NCBI RefSeq assembly: GCF_009861505.1
Contig: NZ_WTFT01000028.1
Location: 48,926 to 112,925, forward strand
Length of the DNA stretch: 64,000 nucleotides
Source: Pseudomonas izuensis
Lineage (GTDB): Bacteria; Pseudomonadota; Gammaproteobacteria; Pseudomonadales; Pseudomonadaceae
Reading direction: 5' to 3'
Part shown: positions 1-9,122 of the stretch, piece after piece
Layout of the letters: the number at the start of each line of letters is the position of its first letter
Position numbering within the stretch: position 1 is the stretch's first letter
The notes under the pieces: model-generated
The model's database searches: none
Told to the model about the DNA's origin: nothing
Seen by the model: only the letters and a program-made list of their open reading frames with translations
Translations under genes and position numbers: made by a program

Positions 1-2551
1 TGCCTTGCGGATTACCAAGCCCTTCCGGTTTACGGATTTGGAGGCTATCGAGAAGCGAACCCAGGCTCGGACGCGAGCGGTTCAGGGCGCCGAAGGCATT
101 GAGCGAAATTTCATGGGTCGCAGGAAGTGTGGTGCCGCTGATATCCGGCAATTGCAGCACCTTGATCTCCTTGGGGGCTGGCTTGGCGGGAAGCGGGCGT
201 GGGTGTTCGGGGGGCGCTGTCGATTCCCGTGGCGGTCTGCTGCCGGTAGCCGCCCGATGGGCGAGTGCCATGCCCAGGGCCAACAGGATATCGGCGATGG
301 CCGTCCAGTCGATGCGGGCATGATCCTCATTGGCGCTGTCACTCAAATCCTGCAAGTCATCCATGATCTGCCAGATCCAGGCAGCGGTGCCCACACTACG
401 CCCCAGAAACGGTAAGGCCGCATTGAAAATCATCCAGCCACCCCGTTTGAGGGACGCCCAACGCGCCTCGGCATTGGACACTGATTGACGGTCTGCCTGG
501 GTGATCATGGCTTGCACATTCGCCTTGAACAGTGTTTCCAGTACGTCCGTTTCAATCACCCGTGTTCCGAGCGCAACGGACCCGGACAGGTCGAGGGCGG
601 CCGTTGGATCGACCAACAACTGCGGCACCGTCCACACCGAAGGCAGCTTTGCAGGAAAGACATACTGGGCATAGTTGAAGCGGACTGCGTCTGGCAACCA
701 GGCCAATACCGACTCCCTGATGGTGCGGGAATGATTGATCGCATACAGCAAATTGGTCTGGCTGGGGAATTGAATCAGAGGCGGGTCGAGCAACGGTCGA
801 TAGAGCAGGCAAGGGCCCTTGTCTGTCTGGCGCGGGCCGATGACGAACATGTTGGCGACCTCGTCGGGTGCAGCGTTGTTGCGGGTGAACGCCAGCGGAC
901 GAATCACGATGTCTTGCCCGTCTACCTGTCGATCCGCTGCACGAGCGGCGATCGCTGCGATGACATAGCGGTAGCCTTGCTCTTCCAGTTGCGCTTCGCC
1001 GCGTATCTTGTGTTGCAGCGCCAGCAACGGCAGCTCCACGGACAGTTGGCGGGTGTAGAGCTGTTGCAGGTCGAGGGCCCGGGTTGCGTCGTCGACCAGT
1101 TTCTGTTTCAGCATCGCCGGATAGGTCGCACCGATATCGACGGTGTTCACCAGCTTTTCCATGTAACTCACACTCATCCAGTCAGGCACCGGGGTGCCGT
1201 CCTTATGGCTCACCATTCTGTTACCCAATGGCAGTCCCGAGAGGTTCTGCAGCGCGAGCTCGGTGAGCGATAGCGTCAGGGTTTCAGTATTGCCCGGTAA
1301 CACGAAGGTACCCCAGACCACCAGGCTGGTGATGCTGATCTCGATGTTGTCGACCTTCACGTCGCCCGCTTGCGGGTGGTCCTTGAGTATCTGTTTAGTG
1401 AGAGCGTCCAGCGCGAATGCGTGGATATCGGGGACTTCGCCCTGAAATGTCTTCCCGGCGTTTTGATGCTGTATCACCACCAGATCCAGCAAGTGTCGGC
1501 TGTAGCAGGTCTGGTCGGCGGCGGTTGCCTTGTCCAGCCAAGGTGGCAGCAAGGGGCGCAAGCTATCGAATCGGGATTGGAGTCGAGGAGGGGGTTCTGA
1601 GGGATTGCCGACCGTTCCAACGTATGGGTAGAAGTCTGTTTCGGCCGAGGACGGGAAAAAACTGATCGAACCGATGACGTCCGCTTCCAACGCGATGAGC
1701 GTGCAGGCCTGTTGGTCGAAGAAGTTGCCCTCGGGTTCGAAAAGCCGCCAGTTCAACGTCCCCTGGCCAGCGTTTTTTGCATAGGCGTCCCCCAGTGCCA
1801 GGCCCAAGGCGTCAAGCGAGTCGAAACTCTGGAAACCCCTGCTCAGCGAATAGGTGACGATCAGAGTACGTTCCGCCAGGGATCCCATCAGCACGGCCAT
1901 GTCGAGCACATTGAGGTGCTTACGGTCTGCACCATCGCCTTGATCGACATCGATCAGGCAGGCTCGGGTCTTGTATGGGTCGGTGGGATGTCGCTGCAAT
2001 TTGTCGGGGGAGGTGAAAACAGCGAGGGCCATGGCTCGTTGATCTGCGTCCAGGTCAACCGAATCGTTGAAGTTCCACAGGCTGCGCAAGGCGTCAGATA
2101 ACTGATACCAGCGCGGCTGAGCGGGAGGGATGGACTCGTTCCAGTAGTCGATCTGTTGTTCCCGATAGGCCGCGAACAGCAGTGGCGCGAGTTCATTGAT
2201 CAGGGCTCCGAGCGTGTCGACTTTCACCGGCAGTTGAACCGGCCTTTCGATTTCCGGGTGCCGGGTCAGGAAGTGTTCGCCATCCATCCAGGTCACGTGG
2301 GTGCCGGACAGACCGAGGCGCACCAGAACATCGGTGAGTGATTCGTATTGGCTCTGGCCGGGGATGACACGGTCATTTTCGACTTGCCAGGTGGGGGTCA
2401 CCAGGATGGACAGTTGTGGATCGAGGTCCAGGCTGGGGTACAGGATTTTGAGCGCCGGGCGCAGTACCTTCGAAGCGACATCCTGCAATGAAGGACCGGT
2501 CACCAATTGGGTCAGCACATCGACGGCACTGGGTGGGGAAGTTTCAAGCAT
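1..2551 (-). CDS. DUF6543 (dermonecrotic toxin domain) protein, 3' end cut by window
   Basis: A continuous minus-strand frame runs from ATG at 2551 off the left edge, giving about 850 N-terminal residues. It begins MLETSPPSAVDV and has an AAGGA ribosome-binding site seven bases upstream. Near the middle is the stretch LPPWLDKATAADQTCYSRHL followed by NAGKTFQGEVPDIHAFA, which I recognise from the large Pseudomonas proteins annotated as DUF6543 or 'dermonecrotic toxin domain-containing'. There is no signal peptide. A segment with two hydrophobic stretches (GGWMIFNAALPFLGRSVGTA, then DWTAIADILLALGMALAH) lies at about residue 745-800. Members are usually 1,000-2,000 residues, so a large part is missing. 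Function is not established; toxin or effector is a family-level guess. Confidence is high for the gene and moderate for the family. Confidence 0.8.
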   Translation of the reverse strand, partial: MLETSPPSAVDVLTQLVTGPSLQDVASKVLRPALKILYPSLDLDPQLSILVTPTWQVENDRVIPGQSQYESLTDVLVRLGLSGTHVTWMDGEHFLTRHPEIERPVQLPVKVDTLGALINELAPLLFAAYREQQIDYWNESIPPAQPRWYQLSDALRSLWNFNDSVDLDADQRAMALAVFTSPDKLQRHPTDPYKTRACLIDVDQGDGADRKHLNVLDMAVLMGSLAERTLIVTYSLSRGFQSFDSLDALGLALGDAYAKNAGQGTLNWRLFEPEGNFFDQQACTLIALEADVIGSISFFPSSAETDFYPYVGTVGNPSEPPPRLQSRFDSLRPLLPPWLDKATAADQTCYSRHLLDLVVIQHQNAGKTFQGEVPDIHAFALDALTKQILKDHPQAGDVKVDNIEISITSLVVWGTFVLPGNTETLTLSLTELALQNLSGLPLGNRMVSHKDGTPVPDWMSVSYMEKLVNTVDIGATYPAMLKQKLVDDATRALDLQQLYTRQLSVELPLLALQHKIRGEAQLEEQGYRYVIAAIAARAADRQVDGQDIVIRPLAFTRNNAAPDEVANMFVIGPRQTDKGPCLLYRPLLDPPLIQFPSQTNLLYAINHSRTIRESVLAWLPDAVRFNYAQYVFPAKLPSVWTVPQLLVDPTAALDLSGSVALGTRVIETDVLETLFKANVQAMITQADRQSVSNAEARWASLKRGGWMIFNAALPFLGRSVGTAAWIWQIMDDLQDLSDSANEDHARIDWTAIADILLALGMALAHRAATGSRPPRESTAPPEHPRPLPAKPAPKEIKVLQLPDISGTTLPATHEISLNAFGALNRSRPSLGSLLDSLQIRKPEGLGNPQG

Positions 2552-2650
2552 GGGCAATCCTTGTCTGAGCATGGGGCGCACGAAAGGCACGCCGGATCAG
2601 GGCAAGGTAGAGAGCGGGTCATCGCGCGAGGCGGTAGATAAATATTGCGG

Positions 2651-2678
2651 GCAAAAAAAGACCCGCGTGTGCGGGTCA
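2651..2678 (-). terminator. Rho-independent terminator after the polyamine-binding protein gene
   Basis: GACCCGC and GCGGGTC form a 7-bp stem around a GTGT loop at 2660-2677. It is followed in the minus direction by seven T residues (2653-2659). It lies 17 bases beyond the stop codon at 2695, so it ends the amidohydrolase/binding-protein transcription unit. Confidence 0.85.
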
Positions 2679-2694
2679 TGAAACTGTCGGCGCT

Positions 2695-3795
2695 TCAGGT
2701 ACCGGACTTGATCTTGGTCCAGGCCCGGGTCCGCGCGCGTTCGGCATCCCGCGGCAGCGGTTGCAGGGTATAGAGCGTGCCCATCGCCGTTTCGGTCGGG
2801 TACAGGTTCGGGTTGTTGCGGATCGCAGGATCGACCAGCTCTGTCGCGTCCTTGTTCGGGTTCGGATAGCCCACGAAGTCGCTGACCGGCGCAATCACTT
2901 GCGGTTGCAGCAAATAGTTGATGAAGGTGTAGGCGTCTTCCGGGTTCTTCGCGCCTTTTGGAATCGAGAGCATATCGAACCAGATCGGCGCGCCTTCCTT
3001 GGGCAGGCGCATGTCGACGATTACACCATTCTTGGCTTCCTTGGCACGGTTGGCGGCCTGGGAGAAGCTGCCGGAATAGCCAACGGCGACGCAGATATCG
3101 CCGTTGGCGATGTCAGCCATGTATTTGGAGGAGTGGAAATAGGTGACGTGCGGGCGGATCTTCATCAACAGCGCTTCTGCCTTGTCGTAGTCCGCAGGCT
3201 TCTTGCTGTTGGGGTCCAGGCCAAGGTGTTGCAAGGCCAGTGGCAGGATCTCCGACGGCGAGTCGAGCAGGGCGACGCCGCACTGCTTGAGCTTGCTGAT
3301 GTTCTCTTCCTTGAAGATCAGATCCCAGCTATCCACCGGAGCATCGGCACCCAGCGCGGCTTTGACCTTGTCCGGGTTGAAGCCGATCAGGATGGTGCCA
3401 TACATGTAGGGCACGGCGAATTTGTTGCCCGGGTCGTTGGCCTCGATCAGCTTCATCAGCTTGGGGTCGAGGTGATTCCAGTTCGGCAACTTGCTGCGGT
3501 CCAGCGGCTGGAACACCCCGGCTTCGATCTGCTTGGCCAGGAACACGTTGGACGGTACCACCACGTCGTAGCCGGAGTTGCCGGTCAGCAACTTGGCTTC
3601 GAGGGCTTCGTTGGTGTCGAAAATGTCGTAGACCAGTTTGGTCTGGGTGTTCTGCGCCTTGAAGTCTTCCAGGGCCTTGGGGGTGATGTAGTCGAACCAG
3701 TTGTAGACGCGCAAGGTTCGCTCTTCGGCATGTGCGGCGCCACTAAGCACTGCCGCGCATAGCGCTGGCGCGATAAAACGCTTGAGTCTGTTCAT
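2695..3795 (-). CDS. Periplasmic polyamine (putrescine/spermidine) binding protein of an ABC transporter, PotF/SpuD-like
   Basis: This is a 366-residue secreted solute-binding protein. A classical signal peptide covers about residues 1-23 (ends SGAAHA), and the mature protein opens with RTLRVYNWFDYITP, the typical start of PotF/SpuD/SpuE proteins. Length and the conserved aromatic residues fit type I polyamine binding proteins. It lies 5 bases downstream of an acetylpolyamine amidohydrolase gene, so the pair probably forms one unit for recognising and deacetylating polyamines; PAO1 has a similar pair (PA1409/PA1410, from memory). No permease or ATPase genes are adjacent, so it must share another transporter or act as a sensor. 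Substrate specificity cannot be read from sequence. Confidence 0.9.
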   Translation of the reverse strand: MNRLKRFIAPALCAAVLSGAAHAEERTLRVYNWFDYITPKALEDFKAQNTQTKLVYDIFDTNEALEAKLLTGNSGYDVVVPSNVFLAKQIEAGVFQPLDRSKLPNWNHLDPKLMKLIEANDPGNKFAVPYMYGTILIGFNPDKVKAALGADAPVDSWDLIFKEENISKLKQCGVALLDSPSEILPLALQHLGLDPNSKKPADYDKAEALLMKIRPHVTYFHSSKYMADIANGDICVAVGYSGSFSQAANRAKEAKNGVIVDMRLPKEGAPIWFDMLSIPKGAKNPEDAYTFINYLLQPQVIAPVSDFVGYPNPNKDATELVDPAIRNNPNLYPTETAMGTLYTLQPLPRDAERARTRAWTKIKSGT

Positions 3796-3800
3796 TGTTG

Positions 3801-4838
3801 TTATTTCCCCTGGGCGCTTTCAAAACCTTCGAGAACGTTCACGGCATTGATGCCGATTTCTTCAACCGCGTAACCGCCTTCCATCACGAACAGCGTCGGT
3901 TTGCCGAGGGCCGCAATGCGCTTGCCCATGGCCAGGTAATCCGGGCTGTCGAGTTTGAATTGCGAGATCGGATCGTCCTTGAAGGTGTCGACGCCCAGGG
4001 ACACGACGATGATGTCAGCTCCGTAGCTTTCGATCTCTTTGCAGGCCTGTTCCAGCGCTGCACTCCAGATGTCCCAGCCTGAGCCTGCGGCCAACGGATA
4101 ATTGAAATTGAAGCCTTCACCGGCGCCTTCGCCCAACTCGTCTTCATAGCCGAGGAAGAACGGGAACTCGGCTTCCGGGTGACCGTGGATCGAGGTGAAC
4201 AGCACGTCGCTGCGCTCGTAGAAAATCGACTGGGTGCCGTTGCCGTGGTGATAGTCCACGTCGAGGATCGCGACCTTTTTGTGGCCTTGATCGAGGAACG
4301 CCTGGGCGGCGATGGCGGCGTTGTTGAGGTAGCAGTAACCCCCCATCAAATCGCCGGCGGCGTGGTGTCCCGGTGGACGGCACAGTGCGAAGGCGCTGCG
4401 GGCGCCACGCTGGATTTCCGCTTGCGCGGTCAACGCCACTTGCGCCGCGCTGTACGCCGCTTGCCAGGTACCGGCGGTAATCGGCGCGCCGCCGTCGAAG
4501 CTGTAGTAACCGAGTTCGCCATGCAGGCTGGTGGGCTTGATGCGGCGCAAGGTGCGGGCTGGCCAGGTGTAAGGCAGCAAATCACCGTCGGTGTTGAACT
4601 CGGTCCAGCGGGCCCAGGCGCCCTTGAAAAAGTCGAGGTAGTCGCGGCTGTGGATGCGTGCAATCGGATCGAGACCGAAATCCTTCGGACCTTCTACCGG
4701 ACCCAGTTCCTGGTGTTGCACCCGTGCCAGCACATGGTCGGCGCGGGACGGCATTTCGAAGCAAGGCTTGAGTTGCCCGTCGATCAATTCGCAACGGCCG
4801 TGATGCAGGTGGTGATCATCCGAGTAAATCGTCAGCAT
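3801..4838 (-). CDS. aphA: Histone deacetylase-family acetylpolyamine amidohydrolase
   Basis: A 345-residue zinc hydrolase of the arginase/deacetylase fold that removes acetyl groups from acetylputrescine and related acetylpolyamines in the cytoplasm. Catalytic residues are visible: RPPGHHA with His158-His159, DVDYHHGNGT with zinc ligands Asp195 and His197, and LGVDTFKDDP with Asp284. These positions match the known acetylpolyamine amidohydrolases. The open frame extends to 4973, but MLTIYSDDHH at 4838 aligns with family starts and has GGAG upstream, so I use 4838. The polyamine-binding protein gene follows after 5 bases, suggesting co-transcription and a role in polyamine catabolism. The gene symbol is by analogy to PAO1. 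Confidence 0.9.
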   Translation of the reverse strand: MLTIYSDDHHLHHGRCELIDGQLKPCFEMPSRADHVLARVQHQELGPVEGPKDFGLDPIARIHSRDYLDFFKGAWARWTEFNTDGDLLPYTWPARTLRRIKPTSLHGELGYYSFDGGAPITAGTWQAAYSAAQVALTAQAEIQRGARSAFALCRPPGHHAAGDLMGGYCYLNNAAIAAQAFLDQGHKKVAILDVDYHHGNGTQSIFYERSDVLFTSIHGHPEAEFPFFLGYEDELGEGAGEGFNFNYPLAAGSGWDIWSAALEQACKEIESYGADIIVVSLGVDTFKDDPISQFKLDSPDYLAMGKRIAALGKPTLFVMEGGYAVEEIGINAVNVLEGFESAQGK

Positions 4839-4962
4839 TTCTTGTTCTCCGCAGGCTGATTCGGTTTGAACACAGTCTTGCGGCGCAGACGGTTTTGGAG
4901 AACGGCAGGAAAGGCCAAAAGGGGATCGATATGGCCAAAACATTTGACCGAAATTCGCCCCC

Positions 4963-5051
4963 TGTGGGAGCAAAGCTTGCTCGCGATGGCATCGCCGCGT
5001 TTTAACAGAAACACCGCGGTGCCCGCATCGCGAGCAAGCTTTGCTCCCACA
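4963..5051. repeat. REPIN (inverted pair of REP sequences)
   Basis: GTGGGAGCAAAGCTTGCTCG at 4965-4984 and its reverse complement ending at about 5051 flank a spacer of about 45 bases. This is the Pseudomonas REP doublet. It lies between the convergent-side end of the AraC gene and the amidohydrolase start. Such pairs are moved by RAYT transposases, none of which is in the window. Confidence 0.9.
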
Positions 5052-5065
5052 AGGATGGGCGCGTG

Positions 5066-6058
5066 CTACGGGCGGAACTGGCTCGGCGCCACGCCGCTCC
5101 AGCGCACGAACGCATGGCGGAAACTCGCGGTTTCGCTGAAGCCCAGCGCTTCGGCAATCTGGTAGATCGGCAGTTGATCCTCACACAGCATCTGCTTGGC
5201 CTGCTCAAATCGCAGTTCGTCGAGTAACTCCTGATAGCTGCAGCCCAGGTCCTTGAGGTGACGGCGCAGGGTGCGCGCCGAGCAGTTCATCTGCTCGGCC
5301 AGGCCCTCCAGCCCGGGTGCGGCATTCAATTGCGCGCTGAGCAACTGGCGAATCCGCCCCAGCCATGCCTGGCGTCCGGTGAATTCGGTGTTCTGCTTGC
5401 GACAGCGTTCGGCCGTGGCCTGATGGGTGATGACATCGGCCAGTGGCAGGGGTTGATCGAGCCACTGCTTGTCGAAGGCGAAGGCGTTGTCCTGCGCGCC
5501 GAAATGCAGCGGGCAGTCGAAGTGCTCGGCATAGGTCGCCTCATAATCAGGGGCGGCATGCTCGAAGCGTGCGGCCAGCAGCGGCAGCGGATGCCCCAGC
5601 AGGTCGTCGCAGATGACTTTCAGCGAGACCAGACAGAACTCGGCGTTGAACACCGCCAGTGCCGGGCTCTCCCGATAATCGTCAGCGACGAACCAGATGC
5701 GCTCGCCGTCGTCCTCCAGGCTCAGTTCGAAAAGTGTTCCCAGCAGCGCCGGATAACGCATCGCCAGGCGTAACGCGTCACCGAAGGTGGCACAGGTGAG
5801 CAACGCGTAACCGAGAATGCCGTAGCAGGAAACGTGCATGCGCCGCCCCAGTTCCAGCCCGATGTCGCGCTTGAGGGCGACGGCGTTGGCGCACACCTGC
5901 ATTTCCTGATTGGTGGTGATGCGTGTGTCTGCCCGGTTGAGATCTGCCGTGCTGATGCCGCTGCCAGCCAACAAGGCTTCACTGGACAGGCCTTTGTCCT
6001 TGAATGCGTTGAGCACCAGGGAAACGGCGTTGAGGGTGGTGAGGTGGGAGTGGAGCAT
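5066..6058 (-). CDS. AraC-family transcriptional regulator (arabinose-binding-like N-domain, OruR type)
   Basis: A 330-residue regulator with an N-terminal ligand-sensing domain of the Arabinose_bd type (about residues 20-200) and a C-terminal pair of AraC helix-turn-helix motifs (about residues 230-328). The second is seen as PIYQIAEALGFSETASFRHA followed by FVRWSGVAPSQFR. This architecture is shared with OruR and similar amino acid/ornithine utilisation regulators. The frame is open to 6172, but MLHSHLTTLNAV at 6058 is the family-like start, with GGAAG upstream. The gene sits upstream of the polyamine genes on the same strand, separated by a REPIN. It may control them, but nothing in the sequence proves this. 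Confidence 0.85.
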   Translation of the reverse strand: MLHSHLTTLNAVSLVLNAFKDKGLSSEALLAGSGISTADLNRADTRITTNQEMQVCANAVALKRDIGLELGRRMHVSCYGILGYALLTCATFGDALRLAMRYPALLGTLFELSLEDDGERIWFVADDYRESPALAVFNAEFCLVSLKVICDDLLGHPLPLLAARFEHAAPDYEATYAEHFDCPLHFGAQDNAFAFDKQWLDQPLPLADVITHQATAERCRKQNTEFTGRQAWLGRIRQLLSAQLNAAPGLEGLAEQMNCSARTLRRHLKDLGCSYQELLDELRFEQAKQMLCEDQLPIYQIAEALGFSETASFRHAFVRWSGVAPSQFRP

Positions 6059-6115
6059 GGGGACTTCCAGCCTTGGGATGGCTGGAACACAGCAAGTTAC
6101 ATGCCGAGACATAAA

Positions 6116-6217
6116 CTGTAGGAGCGAGCCTGCTCGCGATGGTCGTGAACGATGAAGCTGGCAGCCTGACACCCCGCGGCGATCTCTCGTTCATCGCGAG
6201 CAGGCTCGCTCCTACAG
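6116..6217. repeat. REPIN
   Basis: CTGTAGGAGCGAGCCTGCTC at 6116-6135 and its inverted copy ending at 6217 are separated by about 55 bases. The type is the GAGCCTGCTC core. It lies in the gap between the asparaginase stop and the AraC start. Confidence 0.9.
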
Positions 6218-6232
6218 GTGTTTTGTGTAGTG

Positions 6233-7237
6233 TCAGCTCAGTTCGCCGCAGAGGTCGAGTTCAACAAGACTGCGAACTTCGGTTGCATCGAGCCCGGCTC
6301 CCAACAACCCATGCAACTTCCCGAACGCCGCCTCACGGGTCATGCCGCCACCGGACAACACGCCCACCCCGCGCAACCGGCTACCGGCCTCGTACACATC
6401 CAGCTCGACGCCGCCTTCATGGCACTGTGTAACCGCCACGACCACCACGCCCTTGTCCCGCGCCCGTTCCAGGCTGGCAAGGAATTGCGGGTTATCACTC
6501 GGCCCGGTGCCGCTGCCATAGCACTCCAGCACCAGCCCCTGAATACCGCTGTCGAGCAGGCCATCCAGGATCTCGGCGCGGATGCCGGGGAACAGCGGCA
6601 GCACCGCGACATTCGCCAGTTGTTTGCTCTGGTTGTAGTTCAGCGCAGCAGGCAAAGAGGTGGCCTTCACGCCACCGCCCTGACGCTCCAGGCGCTTGAA
6701 CGGATGCCGTCCGAAACTGCGGACCTTCGCGCAGCGGGTCGGGTCCAGCCGTTCGCCGTGGAAGTACAGATGCACGCCTGGCGCCAGGCCTTGGCCCAAG
6801 GCAACCAGCGCACCGCCGAGATTTTCCCAGGCATCGCTGTCGGTCACGCCTGCCGGCAGCATCGAGCCGGTGAAGCACACGCGGGCATGCAGCCCGAGCA
6901 GTTGAAAGCTCATGGCGGCGGCGCTGTAGGCCAGGGTGTCGGTGCCATGCAGGATCAGCACGCTGTCGCAGCCCTGAACGTCGACGGCGTCGACGACTGC
7001 TTCACGCAGTTGCTGCCAGTACAGCGGGGTCATGTTGGCGCTGTCGATCAGCGGTGCCATTTCGCGAAAACGCCACTGCGGCACCACCAGCTCAGGCTGG
7101 CTGTGCAGGTAGTCGCGCATACGCGCTTCGAAACCGGACGCTGGGGCCAGGCCGTTGGCACTGGCTTGCATGCCGATGGTGCCACCGGTGTAGAGCACCA
7201 TGACGTGCTGGGCGGCGGGGTAGGTCGAGGAATTCAT
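6233..7237 (-). CDS. ansA: Type I-like L-asparaginase
   Basis: A 334-residue enzyme hydrolysing L-asparagine to L-aspartate and ammonia. The two threonine-bearing active-site motifs are present: YTGGTIGM near the N-terminus (about residues 15-22) and LHGTDTLAYSAAAMSF (about residues 94-109). There is no signal peptide, so it is cytoplasmic. The frame opens at 7309, but MNSSTYPAAQ at 7237 is preferred because GGAG precedes it and the upstream part is encoded by REPIN sequence. The neighbouring amino acid symporter and the aspartase gene complete a route from asparagine through aspartate to fumarate. Glutaminase side activity cannot be excluded. Confidence 0.9.
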   Translation of the reverse strand: MNSSTYPAAQHVMVLYTGGTIGMQASANGLAPASGFEARMRDYLHSQPELVVPQWRFREMAPLIDSANMTPLYWQQLREAVVDAVDVQGCDSVLILHGTDTLAYSAAAMSFQLLGLHARVCFTGSMLPAGVTDSDAWENLGGALVALGQGLAPGVHLYFHGERLDPTRCAKVRSFGRHPFKRLERQGGGVKATSLPAALNYNQSKQLANVAVLPLFPGIRAEILDGLLDSGIQGLVLECYGSGTGPSDNPQFLASLERARDKGVVVVAVTQCHEGGVELDVYEAGSRLRGVGVLSGGGMTREAAFGKLHGLLGAGLDATEVRSLVELDLCGELS

Positions 7238-7266
7238 GGAGATACTCCGAGAGGGTCGCTTACCCA

Positions 7267-7357
7267 TGTAGGAGTGAGCCTGCTCGCGATGAGGGCGTGT
7301 CAGGCGCAATTAATGCTGGCTGATAGACCGCTATCGCGAGCAGGCTCACTCCTACAG
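7267..7357. repeat. REPIN
   Basis: TGTAGGAGTGAGCCTGCTCG at 7267-7286 and the reverse complement ending at 7357. One base (T for C, GAGTGAGCC) differs from the commonest version, and the partner carries the matching change (GGCTCACTC), so the long stem is kept. Confidence 0.9.
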
Positions 7358-7378
7358 GTTTTTGCGCACTTTAACCGA

Positions 7379-8827
7379 TCAGCGTTGCGCTGCGGGTGCG
7401 CCTTGCGCTTCAAGCTCAGCCTTGGCGGCAGCGGCTGGCGGATTGGCTGGCCAGGCCTTCAGATCCAGGTCCAGATCCGGGAACTTGTTCGAGTCGAACA
7501 CTGGCGTCTTGATCCCGGCGGCACGCTGATCATCGTAGTCACGCATCACGCGCAGGCCCACCTTGAACAGCATCGCCAGGGCCACCAGGTTGACGAAGGC
7601 CAGGCAGGTCATGGTGATGTCGGCGAAGGCGAACACGGTCGAAAGGTCCTGCATCGAACCCCATACCACCAGCGCCAGCACCAGGCCGCGGAAAACCATC
7701 AGCAGGGCGCGGTTGCGGCTGAGGAACTGCAAGCTATTTTCGCCCAAGTAGTAGTTGTAGAGGATACAGGTGAAGACGAACAGCGACAGAGCGACGCTGA
7801 CGAACATGCGGCCCCAGTCACCGACCACGGCGGCTAGCGAGTTCTGGGTAAGGACGATGCCGTCACCCTCGAAGCCCGGGGTGTAGAAGCCCGACAGAAG
7901 GATCAGCAGCGCGGTGCAGGTGCAGATCACGAAAGTGTCGAGGAACACGCTGAAGGCCTGGACCACTCCTTGGGCGCCCGGGTGCTTCACGGCGGCCACT
8001 GCGGCCACGTTCGGCGCACTGCCCAGGCCCGCTTCGTTGGCGAACACTCCACGCTTCACGCCCATGACGATGGCGCTGCCGAGCAGGCCGCCGAAGGCCG
8101 GGTCGAGGCCGAAGGCGCTCTTGAAGATGGTTTCCAGCATGGCTGGCACATGTTCGATCTGGGTACCGATCACGTATAGGGTCACGCCGATATAGGCCAG
8201 GGTCTTGACCGGTACCAGCAGGTCGGACACCGAGGCGATGCGCTTGATGCCGCCGATGAAGGTGATGGCCAGGAGCACCGCCAGGACGATACCGGTGTGG
8301 CGTGGGTCGAAGGCAAAGGCGTTCTGCAGCGAGTGGGTCACGGTGTAGGACTGCAGGCCAATGAAGGCGAAGCCGTAGGTGACCAGCAGCAGGATGGAGA
8401 ACACCACCGCCATGCCTTTCAGCTTCAGGCCGTGCTGGATGTAGTAGGCCGGGCCACCTCGGTACAGGCCGTCGCCATCGGCGCGCTTGTAGACTTGAGC
8501 CAGGGAGCATTCGAAGAAGCTGCTGGACATGCCGACCAACGCGGTTACCCACATCCAGAACACCGCACCGGGCCCGCCGAGGGTCACGGCGATACCGACA
8601 CCGGCAATGTTGCCCGCACCGACGCGGCCGGCGAGGCTGAGCATCAGGGCCTGGAATGAGCTGAGTTGCCCGGCGCTGCCTTTGAGGCTGTCGCGGAACA
8701 CCGCGAACATATGGAAGAAGTGACGCAATTGAACGAAACGCGAGCGGATCGTGAAGTAGCTACCGAGCCCGACAATGAGCACGATCAGTACTTTCCCTGA
8801 GAGGAAGTCGTTAATGACTTCGAGCAT
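7379..8827 (-). CDS. Alanine/glycine:cation symporter family transporter (AGCS)
   Basis: A 482-residue inner-membrane protein with about ten hydrophobic segments, starting MLEVINDFLSGKVLIVLIVG. AGCS signatures are visible, such as LSLAGRVGAGNIAGVGIAVTLGG (about residues 63-85) and GLGSAPNVAAVAAVKHPGAQG (about residues 266-286). The family imports small neutral amino acids with Na+ or H+. The C-terminal 40 residues are hydrophilic and Ala-rich. It lies between asparaginase and aspartase genes on the same strand, so an amide or acidic amino acid substrate is plausible, but the family is best known for alanine and glycine. No separate terminator was seen between it and the asparaginase gene, only a REPIN. 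Confidence 0.9.
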   Translation of the reverse strand: MLEVINDFLSGKVLIVLIVGLGSYFTIRSRFVQLRHFFHMFAVFRDSLKGSAGQLSSFQALMLSLAGRVGAGNIAGVGIAVTLGGPGAVFWMWVTALVGMSSSFFECSLAQVYKRADGDGLYRGGPAYYIQHGLKLKGMAVVFSILLLVTYGFAFIGLQSYTVTHSLQNAFAFDPRHTGIVLAVLLAITFIGGIKRIASVSDLLVPVKTLAYIGVTLYVIGTQIEHVPAMLETIFKSAFGLDPAFGGLLGSAIVMGVKRGVFANEAGLGSAPNVAAVAAVKHPGAQGVVQAFSVFLDTFVICTCTALLILLSGFYTPGFEGDGIVLTQNSLAAVVGDWGRMFVSVALSLFVFTCILYNYYLGENSLQFLSRNRALLMVFRGLVLALVVWGSMQDLSTVFAFADITMTCLAFVNLVALAMLFKVGLRVMRDYDDQRAAGIKTPVFDSNKFPDLDLDLKAWPANPPAAAAKAELEAQGAPAAQR

Positions 8828-9122
8828 GGATTATTCCTCGCTGTTTTTTGTGTAGGCAAATGCTGCCGGGCAGACACATCGAGTTACACCAGTTGGCGCA
8901 CGGCACAACAGGTGGGTCGAAGTTCGTCCCGGTTTCATTTCGCGGGTTTGTTATTAGTTCGGGTTTCGCATGGGTTGTGGCCTCGCTACCGACGACCGCT
9001 CACGCGAAGAGGGGCGGCACTATACCGATGACAGTACCGTCCGTCTGCACGATTGTGGTGCATTCAATGAAGCGAGTTGCTGCTCTTGTGGGAGCAAAGG
9101 TCACGGTGCAGCAAAAAGGGTT
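8828..9122 (-). promoter_or_regulatory. Upstream region of the symporter gene, with a candidate -10 and a REP fragment
   Basis: This non-coding stretch separates the symporter start from the aspartase terminator. On the minus strand TATAGT at 9019-9024 is a reasonable -10 hexamer, but no good -35 is spaced from it. A broken REP half (TTGTGGGAGCAAAGG, 9086-9100) lies near the aspA side. No open frame here has a ribosome-binding site and family resemblance. Confidence 0.35.

Noticed and set aside
485..1273. 262-codon plus-strand frame
   Set aside because: It is antisense to the DUF6543 coding frame, which is continuous across the region and has a recognisable domain.
2761..3762. 333-codon plus-strand frame
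   Set aside because: It is antisense to the polyamine-binding protein gene and lacks any family motif.
6218..7837. 539-codon plus-strand open frame
   Set aside because: It is antisense to the asparaginase and symporter genes and crosses a REPIN; its composition is typical of a shadow frame.
9085..9105. REP-like TTGTGGGAGCAAAGGTCACG
   Set aside because: Only part of one REP arm is present and no partner exists; noted as a degenerate fragment rather than a REPIN.
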